Assembly (NCBI RefSeq): GCF_032190615.1
Contig: NZ_JAVLAT010000002.1
Location: forward strand, 1,106,001-1,170,000
Direction: 5' to 3'
DNA: 64,000 bases
Origin: Brucella pseudogrignonensis
Lineage (GTDB): Bacteria > Pseudomonadota > Alphaproteobacteria > Rhizobiales > Rhizobiaceae
Shown here: positions 44,385 through 53,260 of the stretch, piece by piece
Position numbering within the stretch: the stretch's first letter is position 1
Layout of the letters: each line of letters opens with the position of its first letter
The notes under the pieces: generated by a model
Told to the model about the DNA's origin: nothing
The model's input: the letters and a program-made list of their open reading frames with translations, nothing else
Databases searched by the model: none
Translations under genes and position numbers: made by a program

Positions 44385-45683
44385 ATGCCACATCATCGGC
44401 CCTATCAAAGCCCCATCTCGCCCGGCATCTCCTGGTACGAAGCGAGCGTAGCGGAACGCCCGCAATATCCGGAATTGGATGGTGCACGACAGGCGGATGT
44501 CGTGATCATCGGCGGCGGATATACAGGGCTTTCTGCAGCGTATCATCTCGCCAAGCAAGGCGCAGATGTCGTTTTGATTGAAGCCGCGCGTTTTGGCGAT
44601 GGTGCATCGGGGCGCAATGGTGGGCAGTTCGGCACAGGTCAGCGCACATGGGCTGAAGACCTTGAAAAGCAATATGGCTTTGAACGGGCAAAGGCACTGT
44701 TCGACGTTGCGGAAGAAGCCAAGGCGCATCTGCTTGGCTTTGCCCACGAACACAATATCGACATGGAATATATGCCCGGTCAGATTTCTGCGGCGCATAA
44801 GCCACGATATTTGAAGCACTACCGCGACCATGCGGAGCAGATGGCAACGCGCTTCAACTATCCGCATATTCGCTATGTTGAACGTGATGAAATGGCTGCA
44901 CTTCTCGGCTCAAGTCGATACTACGGCGGGATCTATGATGCCGGCACGGGTCATATTCATCCGCTTAAATTGCTGATCGGTTTGGCAAGAGTTGCTGCCG
45001 AGGCTGGAGCGCATATTTTCGAGAACACTAAAGCCACCCAAATAACCACAGCAAGCGGTCGTGTGCAGGTCGAAACACCACGCGGAACGATCTCAGCAAA
45101 GCACGCATTTCTCGCGGTCAATGCGCATGGCGGTGATCTGGAACCCATAAGTGCGTCCCATGTCATGCCGATCCGCTCATTCATTGGCGCAACTGCCCCT
45201 TTGGGAGACAATAGCCCGATCATTCCGGGTGGTGAGTCAGTCGATGACTCGCGCTTTGTGGTCCGCTATTTCCGCAAATCCAAAGATGGTCGTTTGTTGT
45301 TTGGCGGTCGTGAAGCCTATACGGCAGACAATCCGCGTGACATCAGCGAGCATATCCGCCGACAGATCGCCGAAATCTACCCCGCACTCGACAAAGTCGA
45401 AATCACGCAAGCATGGGGTGGCTCGGTTGGTATCACCATGCCGCGTCAGCCTTTCGTGCGCGAAGTGATGCCGGGCGTCATCTCGGCAGGCGGCTACTCC
45501 GGCCATGGCGTAATGCTCGCCAATTATATGGGCAGGCTTTATGCGGAAGCCATCTCTGGCAAGCGCGACAAGCTTAAGCTTTTTGAAGAGCTTCGTATTC
45601 CCGCCTTCCCCGGCGGACGCACACTGCGCGCACCGCTCCTGTTTGTCGCACTGTCATGGTACGCGCTCATGGATCGGATTTAG
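44385..45683 (+). CDS. puuB: FAD-dependent oxidase, probable gamma-glutamylputrescine oxidase
   Basis: A 432-residue DAO-family flavoprotein. The FAD-binding GxGxxG is VVIIGGGYTGLSAAYHLAKQGADVVLIEA (about residues 32-60), followed by GDGASGRNGGQFGTGQRTWAEDLE. The C-terminal part holds GGSVGITMPRQPFV and GYSGHGVMLANYMG. It would oxidise gamma-glutamylputrescine to the aldehyde with H2O2. The true ATG is 44385, 10 bp after puuA, not the earlier frame that overlaps it. PuuC and PuuD are not in the window. Confidence 0.87.
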   Translation: MPHHRPYQSPISPGISWYEASVAERPQYPELDGARQADVVIIGGGYTGLSAAYHLAKQGADVVLIEAARFGDGASGRNGGQFGTGQRTWAEDLEKQYGFERAKALFDVAEEAKAHLLGFAHEHNIDMEYMPGQISAAHKPRYLKHYRDHAEQMATRFNYPHIRYVERDEMAALLGSSRYYGGIYDAGTGHIHPLKLLIGLARVAAEAGAHIFENTKATQITTASGRVQVETPRGTISAKHAFLAVNAHGGDLEPISASHVMPIRSFIGATAPLGDNSPIIPGGESVDDSRFVVRYFRKSKDGRLLFGGREAYTADNPRDISEHIRRQIAEIYPALDKVEITQAWGGSVGITMPRQPFVREVMPGVISAGGYSGHGVMLANYMGRLYAEAISGKRDKLKLFEELRIPAFPGGRTLRAPLLFVALSWYALMDRI

Positions 45684-45691
45684 AAGGCGTC

Positions 45692-46489
45692 CTATCTGGC
45701 ACTGAATACCAACCTCTGATAGGTTTCTTCCACGACATCGCGCATTGGAAGCATACCGCTCATGCACAACAGGGCATGCAGGTTTTCGCGGGTGCCTTCA
45801 TAGCCTTTAATTGGCGCAAAAGGCTTCATGTCGGCACCCGGTTCACCAACATACAACCGCTGATATTCGGCAAAATTCGTGAAGCTGAGATAGCTTTCTC
45901 CACGCATGAGATAGGTTTCAACCGCGACCCCTTCCGCAAATATCACGTCATGGCGATCAAGCACGATGTTGTAATAATCGATAGCGTCATTCTCTGACAT
46001 ACGCGCGATCGAACCCCCGTTGACCAAATCTTTTACACGGATAAGAACTCCATCGATAAAAAGCCCGTGGTTTGGTGAAAGGTAAAGATCACGCCGAGGA
46101 ACCCCACCTCCCAGAGCATGTTGCTTGATGCGAATTGGCAAAATGCTTTCATTCCACTCCGCGCCAGAGCTCAACAGGCATTGCCACCCAATCCATTTGA
46201 CCGGGACCGCTTCACCACTAATGGTTTTGACCAAGTCCCCTATTACGATTTTTTCAATTGGAGCAGGTCCATTCGCTGTATCGATGATGGTGCCTTTGAC
46301 AAGGCAATTAGTGCCGGAACTTCCACCCGTCTCCCACCACTTCGTGCCCATGGCACGCGCTGGCAGTGATGACAAGGACGATGCCAAAGCGCCGAGTGCT
46401 GCAGCTTTTGCAGCCAATCCTGCTGCAGCACCTAAAAAATGTCGCCGTGCGCGGTTACGAGGTAAGTGTGAGTTATTATCCGGTGACAT
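45692..46489 (-). CDS. Tat-exported Hint-domain protein
   Basis: A 265-residue protein. The N-terminus NRARRHFLGAAAGLAAKAAALGALASSLSSLPARA is a twin-arginine signal. A Hint (hedgehog/intein) module follows: NCLVKGTIIDTANGPAPIEKIVIGDLVKTISGEAVPVKWIGWQ (Cys at the cleavage position) and YLSPNHGLFIDGVLIRVKDLVNGGSI. The rest is a Hint_2-type extension. There is no C-terminal extein of note and no splicing Asn at a junction, so intein splicing is unlikely; a self-cleaving or cell-surface role is possible. ATG 46489 follows GGAGGGA by 4 nt. It is convergent with puuB. Confidence 0.82.
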   Translation of the reverse strand: MSPDNNSHLPRNRARRHFLGAAAGLAAKAAALGALASSLSSLPARAMGTKWWETGGSSGTNCLVKGTIIDTANGPAPIEKIVIGDLVKTISGEAVPVKWIGWQCLLSSGAEWNESILPIRIKQHALGGGVPRRDLYLSPNHGLFIDGVLIRVKDLVNGGSIARMSENDAIDYYNIVLDRHDVIFAEGVAVETYLMRGESYLSFTNFAEYQRLYVGEPGADMKPFAPIKGYEGTRENLHALLCMSGMLPMRDVVEETYQRLVFSAR

Positions 46490-47014
46490 ATATCCCTCCG
46501 CTCTTCGAGTGCCAGACATCGGGCAAAATCAGCTTACATTTTTTGCAAATTCCGATGCGTTAGATCAAAACTTAAAAGCTTCCATCCGTATTGTTTGGAC
46601 AGTCTGCTTCTATTTATTTTGCCCCAAATTACGAAGCTGATGATACGCGATAGCCAATCGAAAATATTCTCGCAATCCGGGCTAAAGCCTCCGCGAATAG
46701 ACTTAGGCTCTACTGCTAAAGTGCAATTTTGACGTGGACTTTTAGCGGTTTCGACAGTTGCTGATACAAATTGAAATTAATCGAAAAATCCATAAGCATT
46801 CAGAAAGTGTCAAAATCCGACGTCGAGCGGCATTGACAATGCGTCCCGGCAGGAATAGCAAAGCACCATGATTAAAGCGTCCATCCATACTCAGTCTTAT
46901 TACGCCCCGCTCATATAGCGGTGGTTTTGCTTTGTCATAGTTCAACCGCTGCATTGCCAGCGGTTTAGTTTGAAGACGGTGCCTCTGGCGATCCAGCCAT
47001 TCAGAGGTCAATCT
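46490..47014. other. Long intergenic region between the Hint gene and the dehydrogenase gene
   Basis: A 525-bp gap with divergent genes on both sides, so it carries two promoters. No open frame here has a ribosome site plus recognisable content. A small inverted repeat near 46950-46960 (CCGCTG...CAGCGG) precedes the dehydrogenase gene by about 50 bp. I see no riboswitch pattern that I can name. Confidence 0.4.
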
Positions 47015-47779
47015 ATGTCTTTCGACGAAAATCATCAGCATAAAACAATCGGCATTATCGGCTTTGGTGCATTCGGGCAGCTTATCGCCCGTTACCTCAG
47101 CCCATATTACCGGCTATATGCTTATGACCCTGTCGCCAGACTGGATAATGTTGCAGGCGCTCTCTCCGTAACACTTGGGACAATCGAAGACACAGCCGGT
47201 TGCGACATCGTTATTCTGGCAACACCCGTATCAACCCTTGAAGGCGTTGTTAGAGCTATCGCGCCGCATCTGCGGCCCGGTACGCTGGTTATGGATGTCG
47301 GATCGGTGAAGGTTGGCCCCGCCAATATCATGCTCAAAGGGCTGCCGGATCATGTCGATATTGTTGCCACGCATCCTTTGTTTGGCCCACAGAGCGCACG
47401 CAATGGGATTGCTGGTCTGAAGATTGCCATTTGTCCGGTTCGCGGCACGCAAGCACTTCGCATCGGTGCGTTTTTGCGAAAGTATCTGGAGCTTGATGTG
47501 ATCATGACAACGCCGGAGGATCATGACCGCGACGCGGCTATGGTTCAGGGATTGACCCATCTGATTGCAAAAGTGCTGGTGCAGATGGAGCCATTGCCAA
47601 CGCGCATGACGACAAAGAGCTTCGATCTCATCATGCAGGCGGTTGGCATGGTGCGCCATGATGCGCCGGAGGTTTTCCATGCCATCGAACGCGCAAATGA
47701 CTTTGCACCGATGGTGCGCCAGCGTTTTTTTGAGCTGGCAACCACGCTTGAACAAACACTCAATGAAGCGCACTTATAA
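47015..47779 (+). CDS. Prephenate/arogenate dehydrogenase-like protein (TyrA family)
   Basis: A 254-residue NAD(P)-dependent enzyme with the Rossmann motif GIIGFGAFGQLI (about residues 13-24). It then has DIVILATPVSTLEGVVRAIAPHLRPGTLVMDVGSVK and THPLFGPQSARNGIAGL, the substrate-binding block of TyrA. It is shorter than typical TyrA (about 300), so some C-terminal helices are reduced. AGAGGTC lies before ATG 47015. It would oxidise prephenate or arogenate on the way to tyrosine. The last codons overlap the FUSC stop on the other strand by 6 bp. Confidence 0.8.
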   Translation: MSFDENHQHKTIGIIGFGAFGQLIARYLSPYYRLYAYDPVARLDNVAGALSVTLGTIEDTAGCDIVILATPVSTLEGVVRAIAPHLRPGTLVMDVGSVKVGPANIMLKGLPDHVDIVATHPLFGPQSARNGIAGLKIAICPVRGTQALRIGAFLRKYLELDVIMTTPEDHDRDAAMVQGLTHLIAKVLVQMEPLPTRMTTKSFDLIMQAVGMVRHDAPEVFHAIERANDFAPMVRQRFFELATTLEQTLNEAHL

Positions 47780-49732
47780 GGTTTTACCAGCCAAAGCCTT
47801 ATGATGCCAATCGTTCAGATGCGCGATTTCAGATTGCATATTCGTGATAAATCTCACGGCAATGTCATCTGCGTCGCCATCTGTCGATGATGCGTTTTCA
47901 TCCACGTGCACAGTTTTACCAACGGCTTTCAATTCGCAGACAAGTTGATCAAGCGCCTCGCCATGCGCCGCATATTCCGTTTTTACATCGGTAATAGAAT
48001 AAGAAGTGATGGCATCACACAAGCGCTCCATCGACGTAATAACCGGATACCAGACAATGGCCTGCAAACCGGCCGGCGGCGGATCACCAAGCGTCTTTTG
48101 TAAGGTTGCTCGCATGTCTGCAAGCTTGCCATAAGCTAGCCTGCGTGCTGCAATGAGATTGACGGTTTCGTCTTTCACACCTGTCTTTTTTGAGCTGTTC
48201 AGTACCTGCCCGAGGTAGTGGACGATTGCCATTCGCGCGGTGGTAAAACAGCGTTCAAAGGTGTCATATTTTCGCTTTGGCCAAATCAAATATCCAAAAA
48301 CGATTACAATCAAGCCGCCTGTCAGCGTATCAACGAAACGCCAGATAGCATAATTGGCTTCCTTTGTTTCGGGGCTGATATAGTCTATCAATACAAGAAC
48401 AAGCGGCGTCAAAACCATCGCGAAAAAAGCATAAGACTTCTGGATTGCCCACGGTATCAAACATGCAATACCCGTCAGGATAACAACGAATGTCACGCCA
48501 AGCGGCACGAAAATCAAGATCGCAGCACCGATCAGCACGCCTGCACTCGTCCCGACACAACGCAACACCGTTCGACCGAAAACAGAGCCAAGATCAGGCC
48601 GCATGACGATCACAATAGTCATCGGTATCCAGTACCAATGCGTTACACGGTCAACAAAATGAAATGAAAGCCCAATCCCCAAACAGATTGCAAGCGCCAA
48701 GGCCGACACGATCGTGTCTTTGCCGACACTCATAATATCAACTGTCATCCGTAAGCGTTCGAAAATCGTCGCGCTTTGCGGCGTCTGCACATTCATGTTG
48801 TTAAGGACAAAAGCACGTTTATTCGTGATACTTTCAGCAAGCTGACCAACGGCACTCCCCACTCGTCCAGCATCATTGACAATTTTCTGTCGATCAATAC
48901 TGCCTTTGACTGACAACATCTCGTGCATGAGAGCAAGATTACTGGCTGCTTTACTCAGGACTTCACTCTTATCTGTGCCCAAAATGAGAGTAAAAAGCGC
49001 ATCAGCTTTCTGGACGATTGCAGCCGTTTGCTCACTCTGCGGACTAGTTCCCCATGCATTGAAACGCGTGTGCATCATCATCTGATAGAGTGCATCAAGC
49101 AATGTCGTAACCTGTTCGCGATCAGCCTCGACCATTGTGCCATTTGCGCGCGATTGCGCCAGATTTTGCAATGCCGCAAGCAATTTTGTCAGCAATTTAC
49201 GACGTGGAGAACTTCCGCTGCAAAGCGCCTCAATGCCAAGCAAAAGCGCATAAAAAGCTGATCCAAGAATGAAGAAACCAGCAAGTGGAATGAACGACTT
49301 GATATCCGGATTGCACAAAGCAATTGTACCGAACATCAAAATCATCATGCAACCTGACGCCAATACGCTGCTATGAAAACTGATGATGGTCGAGAAAAAT
49401 GCGAGCACCATCATAATGCCAATAATGGCAATCCACGGCAGAAAGCCCAGATATCCAAGCAGCAACCCAATGGCACCGCAAAGTGCCGACATAGCAATTT
49501 TAAGAAATGTAAACTGATAAGCCTCATCGCGTTCACCGGGTGCCTGTGTCAAAGATCCCATAGAAACAAAGAGCGATTCAGCGACATGCCCCGTCGCGAT
49601 GCCTATTGCCAGCGGTAAACCAACGCCAATTCCAGCACGTATTGAACGCCCCCACACCCATTTTGCAGGTTTGAACGCCAGAAGCTGCTTCAACCAATCT
49701 CTGTTGGCGTGATTGGCGACGGTGTTTTGCAT
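47774..49732 (-). CDS. FUSC-family membrane protein (aromatic acid/YccS-type exporter)
   Basis: A 652-residue inner-membrane protein with two membrane blocks, about residues 30-165 and 345-480, separated and followed by cytoplasmic helical parts. Block one starts RSIRAGIGVGLPLAIGIATGHVAESLFVSMGSLTQAPG and block two has HWYWIPMTIVIVMRPDLGSVFGRTVLRCVGTSAGVLIG, the FUSC signature. Relatives (AaeB, YccS) export aromatic carboxylic acids. No AaeA-type membrane-fusion gene is beside it, so substrate is open. The overlap with the dehydrogenase gene shows tight convergent packing. Confidence 0.82.
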   Translation of the reverse strand: MQNTVANHANRDWLKQLLAFKPAKWVWGRSIRAGIGVGLPLAIGIATGHVAESLFVSMGSLTQAPGERDEAYQFTFLKIAMSALCGAIGLLLGYLGFLPWIAIIGIMMVLAFFSTIISFHSSVLASGCMMILMFGTIALCNPDIKSFIPLAGFFILGSAFYALLLGIEALCSGSSPRRKLLTKLLAALQNLAQSRANGTMVEADREQVTTLLDALYQMMMHTRFNAWGTSPQSEQTAAIVQKADALFTLILGTDKSEVLSKAASNLALMHEMLSVKGSIDRQKIVNDAGRVGSAVGQLAESITNKRAFVLNNMNVQTPQSATIFERLRMTVDIMSVGKDTIVSALALAICLGIGLSFHFVDRVTHWYWIPMTIVIVMRPDLGSVFGRTVLRCVGTSAGVLIGAAILIFVPLGVTFVVILTGIACLIPWAIQKSYAFFAMVLTPLVLVLIDYISPETKEANYAIWRFVDTLTGGLIVIVFGYLIWPKRKYDTFERCFTTARMAIVHYLGQVLNSSKKTGVKDETVNLIAARRLAYGKLADMRATLQKTLGDPPPAGLQAIVWYPVITSMERLCDAITSYSITDVKTEYAAHGEALDQLVCELKAVGKTVHVDENASSTDGDADDIAVRFITNMQSEIAHLNDWHHKALAGKTL

Positions 49733-49866
49733 CTAAACTCGCTTGGTCTTGCTTGAACTTTCAACCTAATAAGTCACATTGCAACTTAGACATATGAAAT
49801 GTTTATTGCGACCCTAAAAGGCATGGTCACACAAGTAATTTAACCCAAGAATGCGAGGATAAGTAA

Positions 49867-50214
49867 ATGAATCGCGATACGCTTTTCCTTCTAACACCCG
49901 GCTTTGAAGATCCGGCATATCCTAACCAGAAATTTTACTGCGAGCATTGTGCGTTGATGGAAGGCGTGCTGGCTTCCTTTCCGCAACTCGGCAAAAACCT
50001 CGACATCAAGCGCATCGACTGGACAAGACCACGACCTGATGTGATCGCGCTTGTCGGGGAAGAAAACCAATCCTTGCCTTTGTTGGTCTTGGCGAAGGGC
50101 CAGCGTTCGCTCCACCAGACGGGTGGGTATGCAGGCAGAACATTCATTTCCAACAAAGATGCGATCATCGCAGCTCTTTCTGAGCGACATGATTTCCCTA
50201 ATCCACATCCATAA
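49867..50214 (+). CDS. DUF3088 family protein
   Basis: A 115-residue soluble protein matching DUF3088 along its whole length: RDTLFLLTPGFEDPAYPNQKFYCEHCALMEGVLASFP, VGEENQSLPLLVLAKG, and the end FISNKDAIIAALSERHDFPNPHP. The CEHC pair sits where a thioredoxin-like fold would carry its redox site, so a thiol role is imaginable; no function is established. AGGATAAGTAA precedes the ATG. Confidence 0.83.
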   Translation: MNRDTLFLLTPGFEDPAYPNQKFYCEHCALMEGVLASFPQLGKNLDIKRIDWTRPRPDVIALVGEENQSLPLLVLAKGQRSLHQTGGYAGRTFISNKDAIIAALSERHDFPNPHP

Positions 50215-50501
50215 GTAAACGCGAACACACGCGTGCGCTGCGACGCGATTGAAGCATCCGGCACACGCATTTGTGACTGGTAGCTTCAAACTCCCTCTTT
50301 CCTTTTCTGGTTTTCGCTCCATCTTAGCTCTCCTGCCGACTCGACACTTTTCGCAGGACAAAGAGCGCTGCTCTTCATGAAGCTTCTTAAAAGCTTTGAT
50401 CATAGTCTTCGTCCGAATATCGAGCGGTCATAAACAAGATTTCAGATTGAGTAACACCTACCAATGTGCACTCACACCCAAACACAACAAGGAGCAACCT
50501 C

Positions 50502-51554
50502 ATGGTCGTAAAAGCCTATGGTGCTTATGCCGGTGACAAGCCACTTGAAGCGATCGACATTACCCGCCGCGCGCCGGGTGCAGACGATGTGCAGATCGCA
50601 ATCGCTTATTGCGGCGTCTGCCATTCTGACCTGCATCAGGTCCGTTCGGAATGGGCAGGAACAGTCTATCCTTGCGTTCCTGGCCACGAAATCGTCGGCC
50701 ACGTGACCGCCGTAGGCGCGAATGTCAGTAAGTTCAAGGTTGGCGATACCGTCGGCGTCGGATGCATGGTCGATAGCTGCCAGCATTGCTATGCATGCGA
50801 TGACGGGCTGGAACAATACTGCGAACACGGCTTCACCGGCACCTACAATTCGCCCACATCCGACGCACCGGGCCATACACTCGGTGGCTATTCGCAGCAG
50901 ATCGTTGTGAAAGACAAATTCGTTCTGAAGATCAGCCACCCGAAGAAACAGCTTGCAGCGGTTGCACCGCTGCTATGCGCAGGCATCACCACATGGTCAC
51001 CACTGCGTCACTGGCGCGTTGGTCCGGGCATGAAGGTCGGCATCGTCGGCATTGGTGGCCTTGGCCATATGGGTATCAAGCTTGCCCATGCGCTTGGTGC
51101 TCATACGGTGGCTTTCACAACATCCGAGAGCAAGCGTGAAGATGCCAAAGCACTCGGTGCGGACGAAGTGATCGTATCGCGCAACGAAGAAGAGATGAAA
51201 GCGCATGAAAACAGCTTCGACTTCATCCTCAACACCGTTGCAGCCAGCCATAATCTCGATGCCTTCACACAGCTTCTGAAGCGTGATGGCACCCTTACAC
51301 TGGTTGGCGTGCCTGAACATGCGCATCCGTCGCCAAACGTGGCTGCGCTTATCTTCAAGCGCCGTTCGATTGCCGGTTCGCTGATCGGCGGCATTGCCGA
51401 AACGCAGGAAATGCTCGATTTCTGCGCTGAAAAAGGCATCGTTTCCGACATCGAAATGATTGCTATTCAGGACATCGAAAATGCCTATGAACGTATGCTG
51501 AAGAGCGATGTGAAGTACCGCTTCGTCATCGACAGTGCGACGCTCGCAGCATAA
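50502..51554 (+). CDS. Zinc-dependent NAD(P) alcohol dehydrogenase (cinnamyl alcohol dehydrogenase type)
   Basis: A 350-residue medium-chain dehydrogenase that interconverts aldehydes and primary alcohols, mostly with NADPH. Catalytic zinc: GVCHSDLHQV (Cys) and GHEIVG (His-Glu). The structural zinc site has Cys in GCMVDSCQHCYACDDGLEQYC. The nucleotide-binding motif is GIGGLGHMGIKLAHALG. ATG 50502 follows AAGGAG by 6 nt; the upstream ATG at 50466 lacks one. It is a single-gene unit closed by the terminator at 51563. YahK-like enzymes detoxify aldehydes broadly. Confidence 0.92.
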   Translation: MVVKAYGAYAGDKPLEAIDITRRAPGADDVQIAIAYCGVCHSDLHQVRSEWAGTVYPCVPGHEIVGHVTAVGANVSKFKVGDTVGVGCMVDSCQHCYACDDGLEQYCEHGFTGTYNSPTSDAPGHTLGGYSQQIVVKDKFVLKISHPKKQLAAVAPLLCAGITTWSPLRHWRVGPGMKVGIVGIGGLGHMGIKLAHALGAHTVAFTTSESKREDAKALGADEVIVSRNEEEMKAHENSFDFILNTVAASHNLDAFTQLLKRDGTLTLVGVPEHAHPSPNVAALIFKRRSIAGSLIGGIAETQEMLDFCAEKGIVSDIEMIAIQDIENAYERMLKSDVKYRFVIDSATLAA

Positions 51555-51562
51555 TGAACTGA

Positions 51563-51589
51563 AAACGGCCCGGTTATTCCGGGCCGTTT
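51563..51589. terminator. Bidirectional terminator between the alcohol dehydrogenase and Lrp genes
   Basis: An 11-bp perfect stem, AAACGGCCCGG with CCGGGCCGTTT, and loop TTATT. T or A runs on both sides serve both converging genes. Confidence 0.88.
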
Positions 51590-51592
51590 GAT

Positions 51593-52051
51593 TCATACGG
51601 GTATTTCAGAAACCTGCTTCACAGTCTGGCTCGGAACGTCGGTTTTCAAGCTTTGAACGCCTTTGATGCGGCTCAAATGCTCGGACTGGAACCGGCGATA
51701 ATCTTCAATGTCTGCCGCCACGACGCGGATCATCGCATCGAAATCGCCAAGCATAAAATAGCATTCAACCACCTGTGGCAGTTTAAGAATTGCCTTGGCG
51801 AAGGTTTGCAGCGTTTCCTCATCCTGCTGATCGAGACGAATGCGCACAAAGAAGGTCAGCCCTTTGCCGATCTTGGCTGGATTAAGCACCGCAACATACC
51901 GATCAATCACCCCCGCCTCTTCTAAAAGTCGCACGCGACGCAAACAGGGCGAAGGCGACAGCCCCACCTCGCGCGCTAAATCATTGTTCGCAATACGGCC
52001 ATTGCGCTGAAGCACGCGAAGAATCCGTCTATCGATATCATCCAGCTTCAT
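51593..52051 (-). CDS. Lrp/AsnC-family regulator, probable regulator of azlCD
   Basis: A 152-residue regulator. HTH in the first 60 residues (LDDIDRRILRVLQRNGRIANNDLAREVGLSPSPCLRRVRLLEEAGVI), then the RAM ligand-binding domain (VRIRLDQQDEETLQTFAKAILKLPQVVECYFMLGDFDAMIRVVAAD). It is divergent from azlC with a 170-bp gap. Neighbouring an AzlCD exporter, it most likely senses branched-chain amino acids and turns that gene pair on, as BkdR/Lrp-type proteins do. Confidence 0.9.
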   Translation of the reverse strand: MKLDDIDRRILRVLQRNGRIANNDLAREVGLSPSPCLRRVRLLEEAGVIDRYVAVLNPAKIGKGLTFFVRIRLDQQDEETLQTFAKAILKLPQVVECYFMLGDFDAMIRVVAADIEDYRRFQSEHLSRIKGVQSLKTDVPSQTVKQVSEIPV

Positions 52052-52221
52052 TGGCTCTCAGTTCCATTTCTGCAAATATTATTGGCATTTTGTGCCAAAT
52101 ATTGATGCAAAAGAGCGATCTTTGCAACCCGATTGCGTGAAAGATTGGCTACATTGCCCATCGATCAGGCAGATCACGCAATGCATGAGGGGCAGCCTAG
52201 AGGCCCGCCAACGGAATTTAT

Positions 52222-52968
52222 ATGGATATTTCGCAAGACTACGCACCGCAGAAAAGCAAGACTGCTCGCAACTCCGAATTTCGCCGGGGTGCAGTGGCTG
52301 GATTTCCAGTTCTGCTCGGCATCATTCCTTATGCGGTGGTTCTCGGTGCGCTTGCTACACAGAAAGGTTTGAGTGTCGCTGAAGTTCCAATGATGACCGG
52401 CCTCAACTTTGCGGGCGGTTCGGAATTCGCAGCGATCCAGCTTTGGACGTCTCCACCGCATATTCTGCTGATTGCTGCGATTACCTTTCTGGTCAACAGT
52501 CGCCATCTGCTGATGGGCGCAGCGCTTGCTCCTTTCATCCGCCATCTGCCTAAGCGCAAGGCTTTCGCAACGCTGTTTCTCATGTGTGATGAAAGCTGGG
52601 CCATTGGGATTGCTGACGCCAGACGCCGCAAGGCTAAAGGTATCAATCCAGCTCTCAGCCTGAAATTTTATGCTGGTGTTGCGGTCCCGTTTTACATCGC
52701 ATGGGTATTTTTCACCACGCTGGGCGCTGCCTTTGGCCCGATGATGGGTGATCTGCGTCCCTATGGCTTTGATATGGCATTTCCGGCTGTCTTCCTCGTG
52801 CTGCTTGCAGGCATGTGGAAAGGTGTTGCCGCAGCCCGCCCATGGCTGGTCAGCCTTGTTGCGGCAGCAACAACCTATCTGACTATTCCCGGCGCGTGGT
52901 ATGTCGCAGCTGGTGCAGTATCCGGCCTGATTGCAGCTTATGTTCTCGCAGGTGACGATAATGATTGA
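52222..52968 (+). CDS. azlC: AzlC-family branched-chain amino acid exporter, large subunit
   Basis: A 248-residue membrane protein with about six or seven helices. Family blocks: RRGAVAGFPVLLGIIPYAVVLGALATQKGLS-type start, MTGLNFAGGSEFAAIQLW, TFLVNSRHLLMGAALAPFI and LFLMCDESWAIG. With AzlD it exports branched-chain amino acids, relieving toxic excess. Its stop overlaps the azlD start by 8 bp, so the two are coupled. Confidence 0.9.
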   Translation: MDISQDYAPQKSKTARNSEFRRGAVAGFPVLLGIIPYAVVLGALATQKGLSVAEVPMMTGLNFAGGSEFAAIQLWTSPPHILLIAAITFLVNSRHLLMGAALAPFIRHLPKRKAFATLFLMCDESWAIGIADARRRKAKGINPALSLKFYAGVAVPFYIAWVFFTTLGAAFGPMMGDLRPYGFDMAFPAVFLVLLAGMWKGVAAARPWLVSLVAAATTYLTIPGAWYVAAGAVSGLIAAYVLAGDDND

Positions 52969-53260
52969 TCCAATAGCCGTTCTTGCCATTCTTGCAATGG
53001 CCAGCGTTACCTATCTCACGCGCATCGGTGGCTATATTCTGTTGCGCAACCGTACGCTCAGCAAGCGCGCCACAGCCGTTATGGAGGCAGCACCCGGCTG
53101 CGTGCTGATTTCGGTTATTGCGCCCGATTTCGTATCCGACAAACCGGCTGATCTCGCAGCGCTCGCGGTCACCATTCTGGCGGCAACTCGCTTTTCAATG
53201 CTGCCAACGGTCATCATCGGTATCTGCTCGGCTGGCTTTTTCCGCTATCTGATGGGCTAA
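52961..53260 (+). CDS. azlD: AzlD-family branched-chain amino acid exporter, small subunit
   Basis: A 99-residue protein with three or four helices (DPIAVLAILAMASVTYLTRIGGYILL, EAAPGCVLISVIAPDF, LAALAVTILAATRFSMLPTVIIGICSAGFF). ATG 52961 is used because it gives the usual azlCD overlap; the longer frame runs inside azlC. It overlaps the 3' end of the LysR gene by 4 bp. Confidence 0.88.
   Translation: MIDPIAVLAILAMASVTYLTRIGGYILLRNRTLSKRATAVMEAAPGCVLISVIAPDFVSDKPADLAALAVTILAATRFSMLPTVIIGICSAGFFRYLMG

Noticed and set aside
45692..46489. Intein within a host protein
   Set aside because: There is no split host gene and no C-terminal splice junction; a stand-alone Hint protein fits better.
52174..52989. 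271-codon minus-strand frame opposite azlC
   Set aside because: The azlC reading has membrane helices and family motifs; the antisense frame is rich in Cys, His and Arg as shadows often are.
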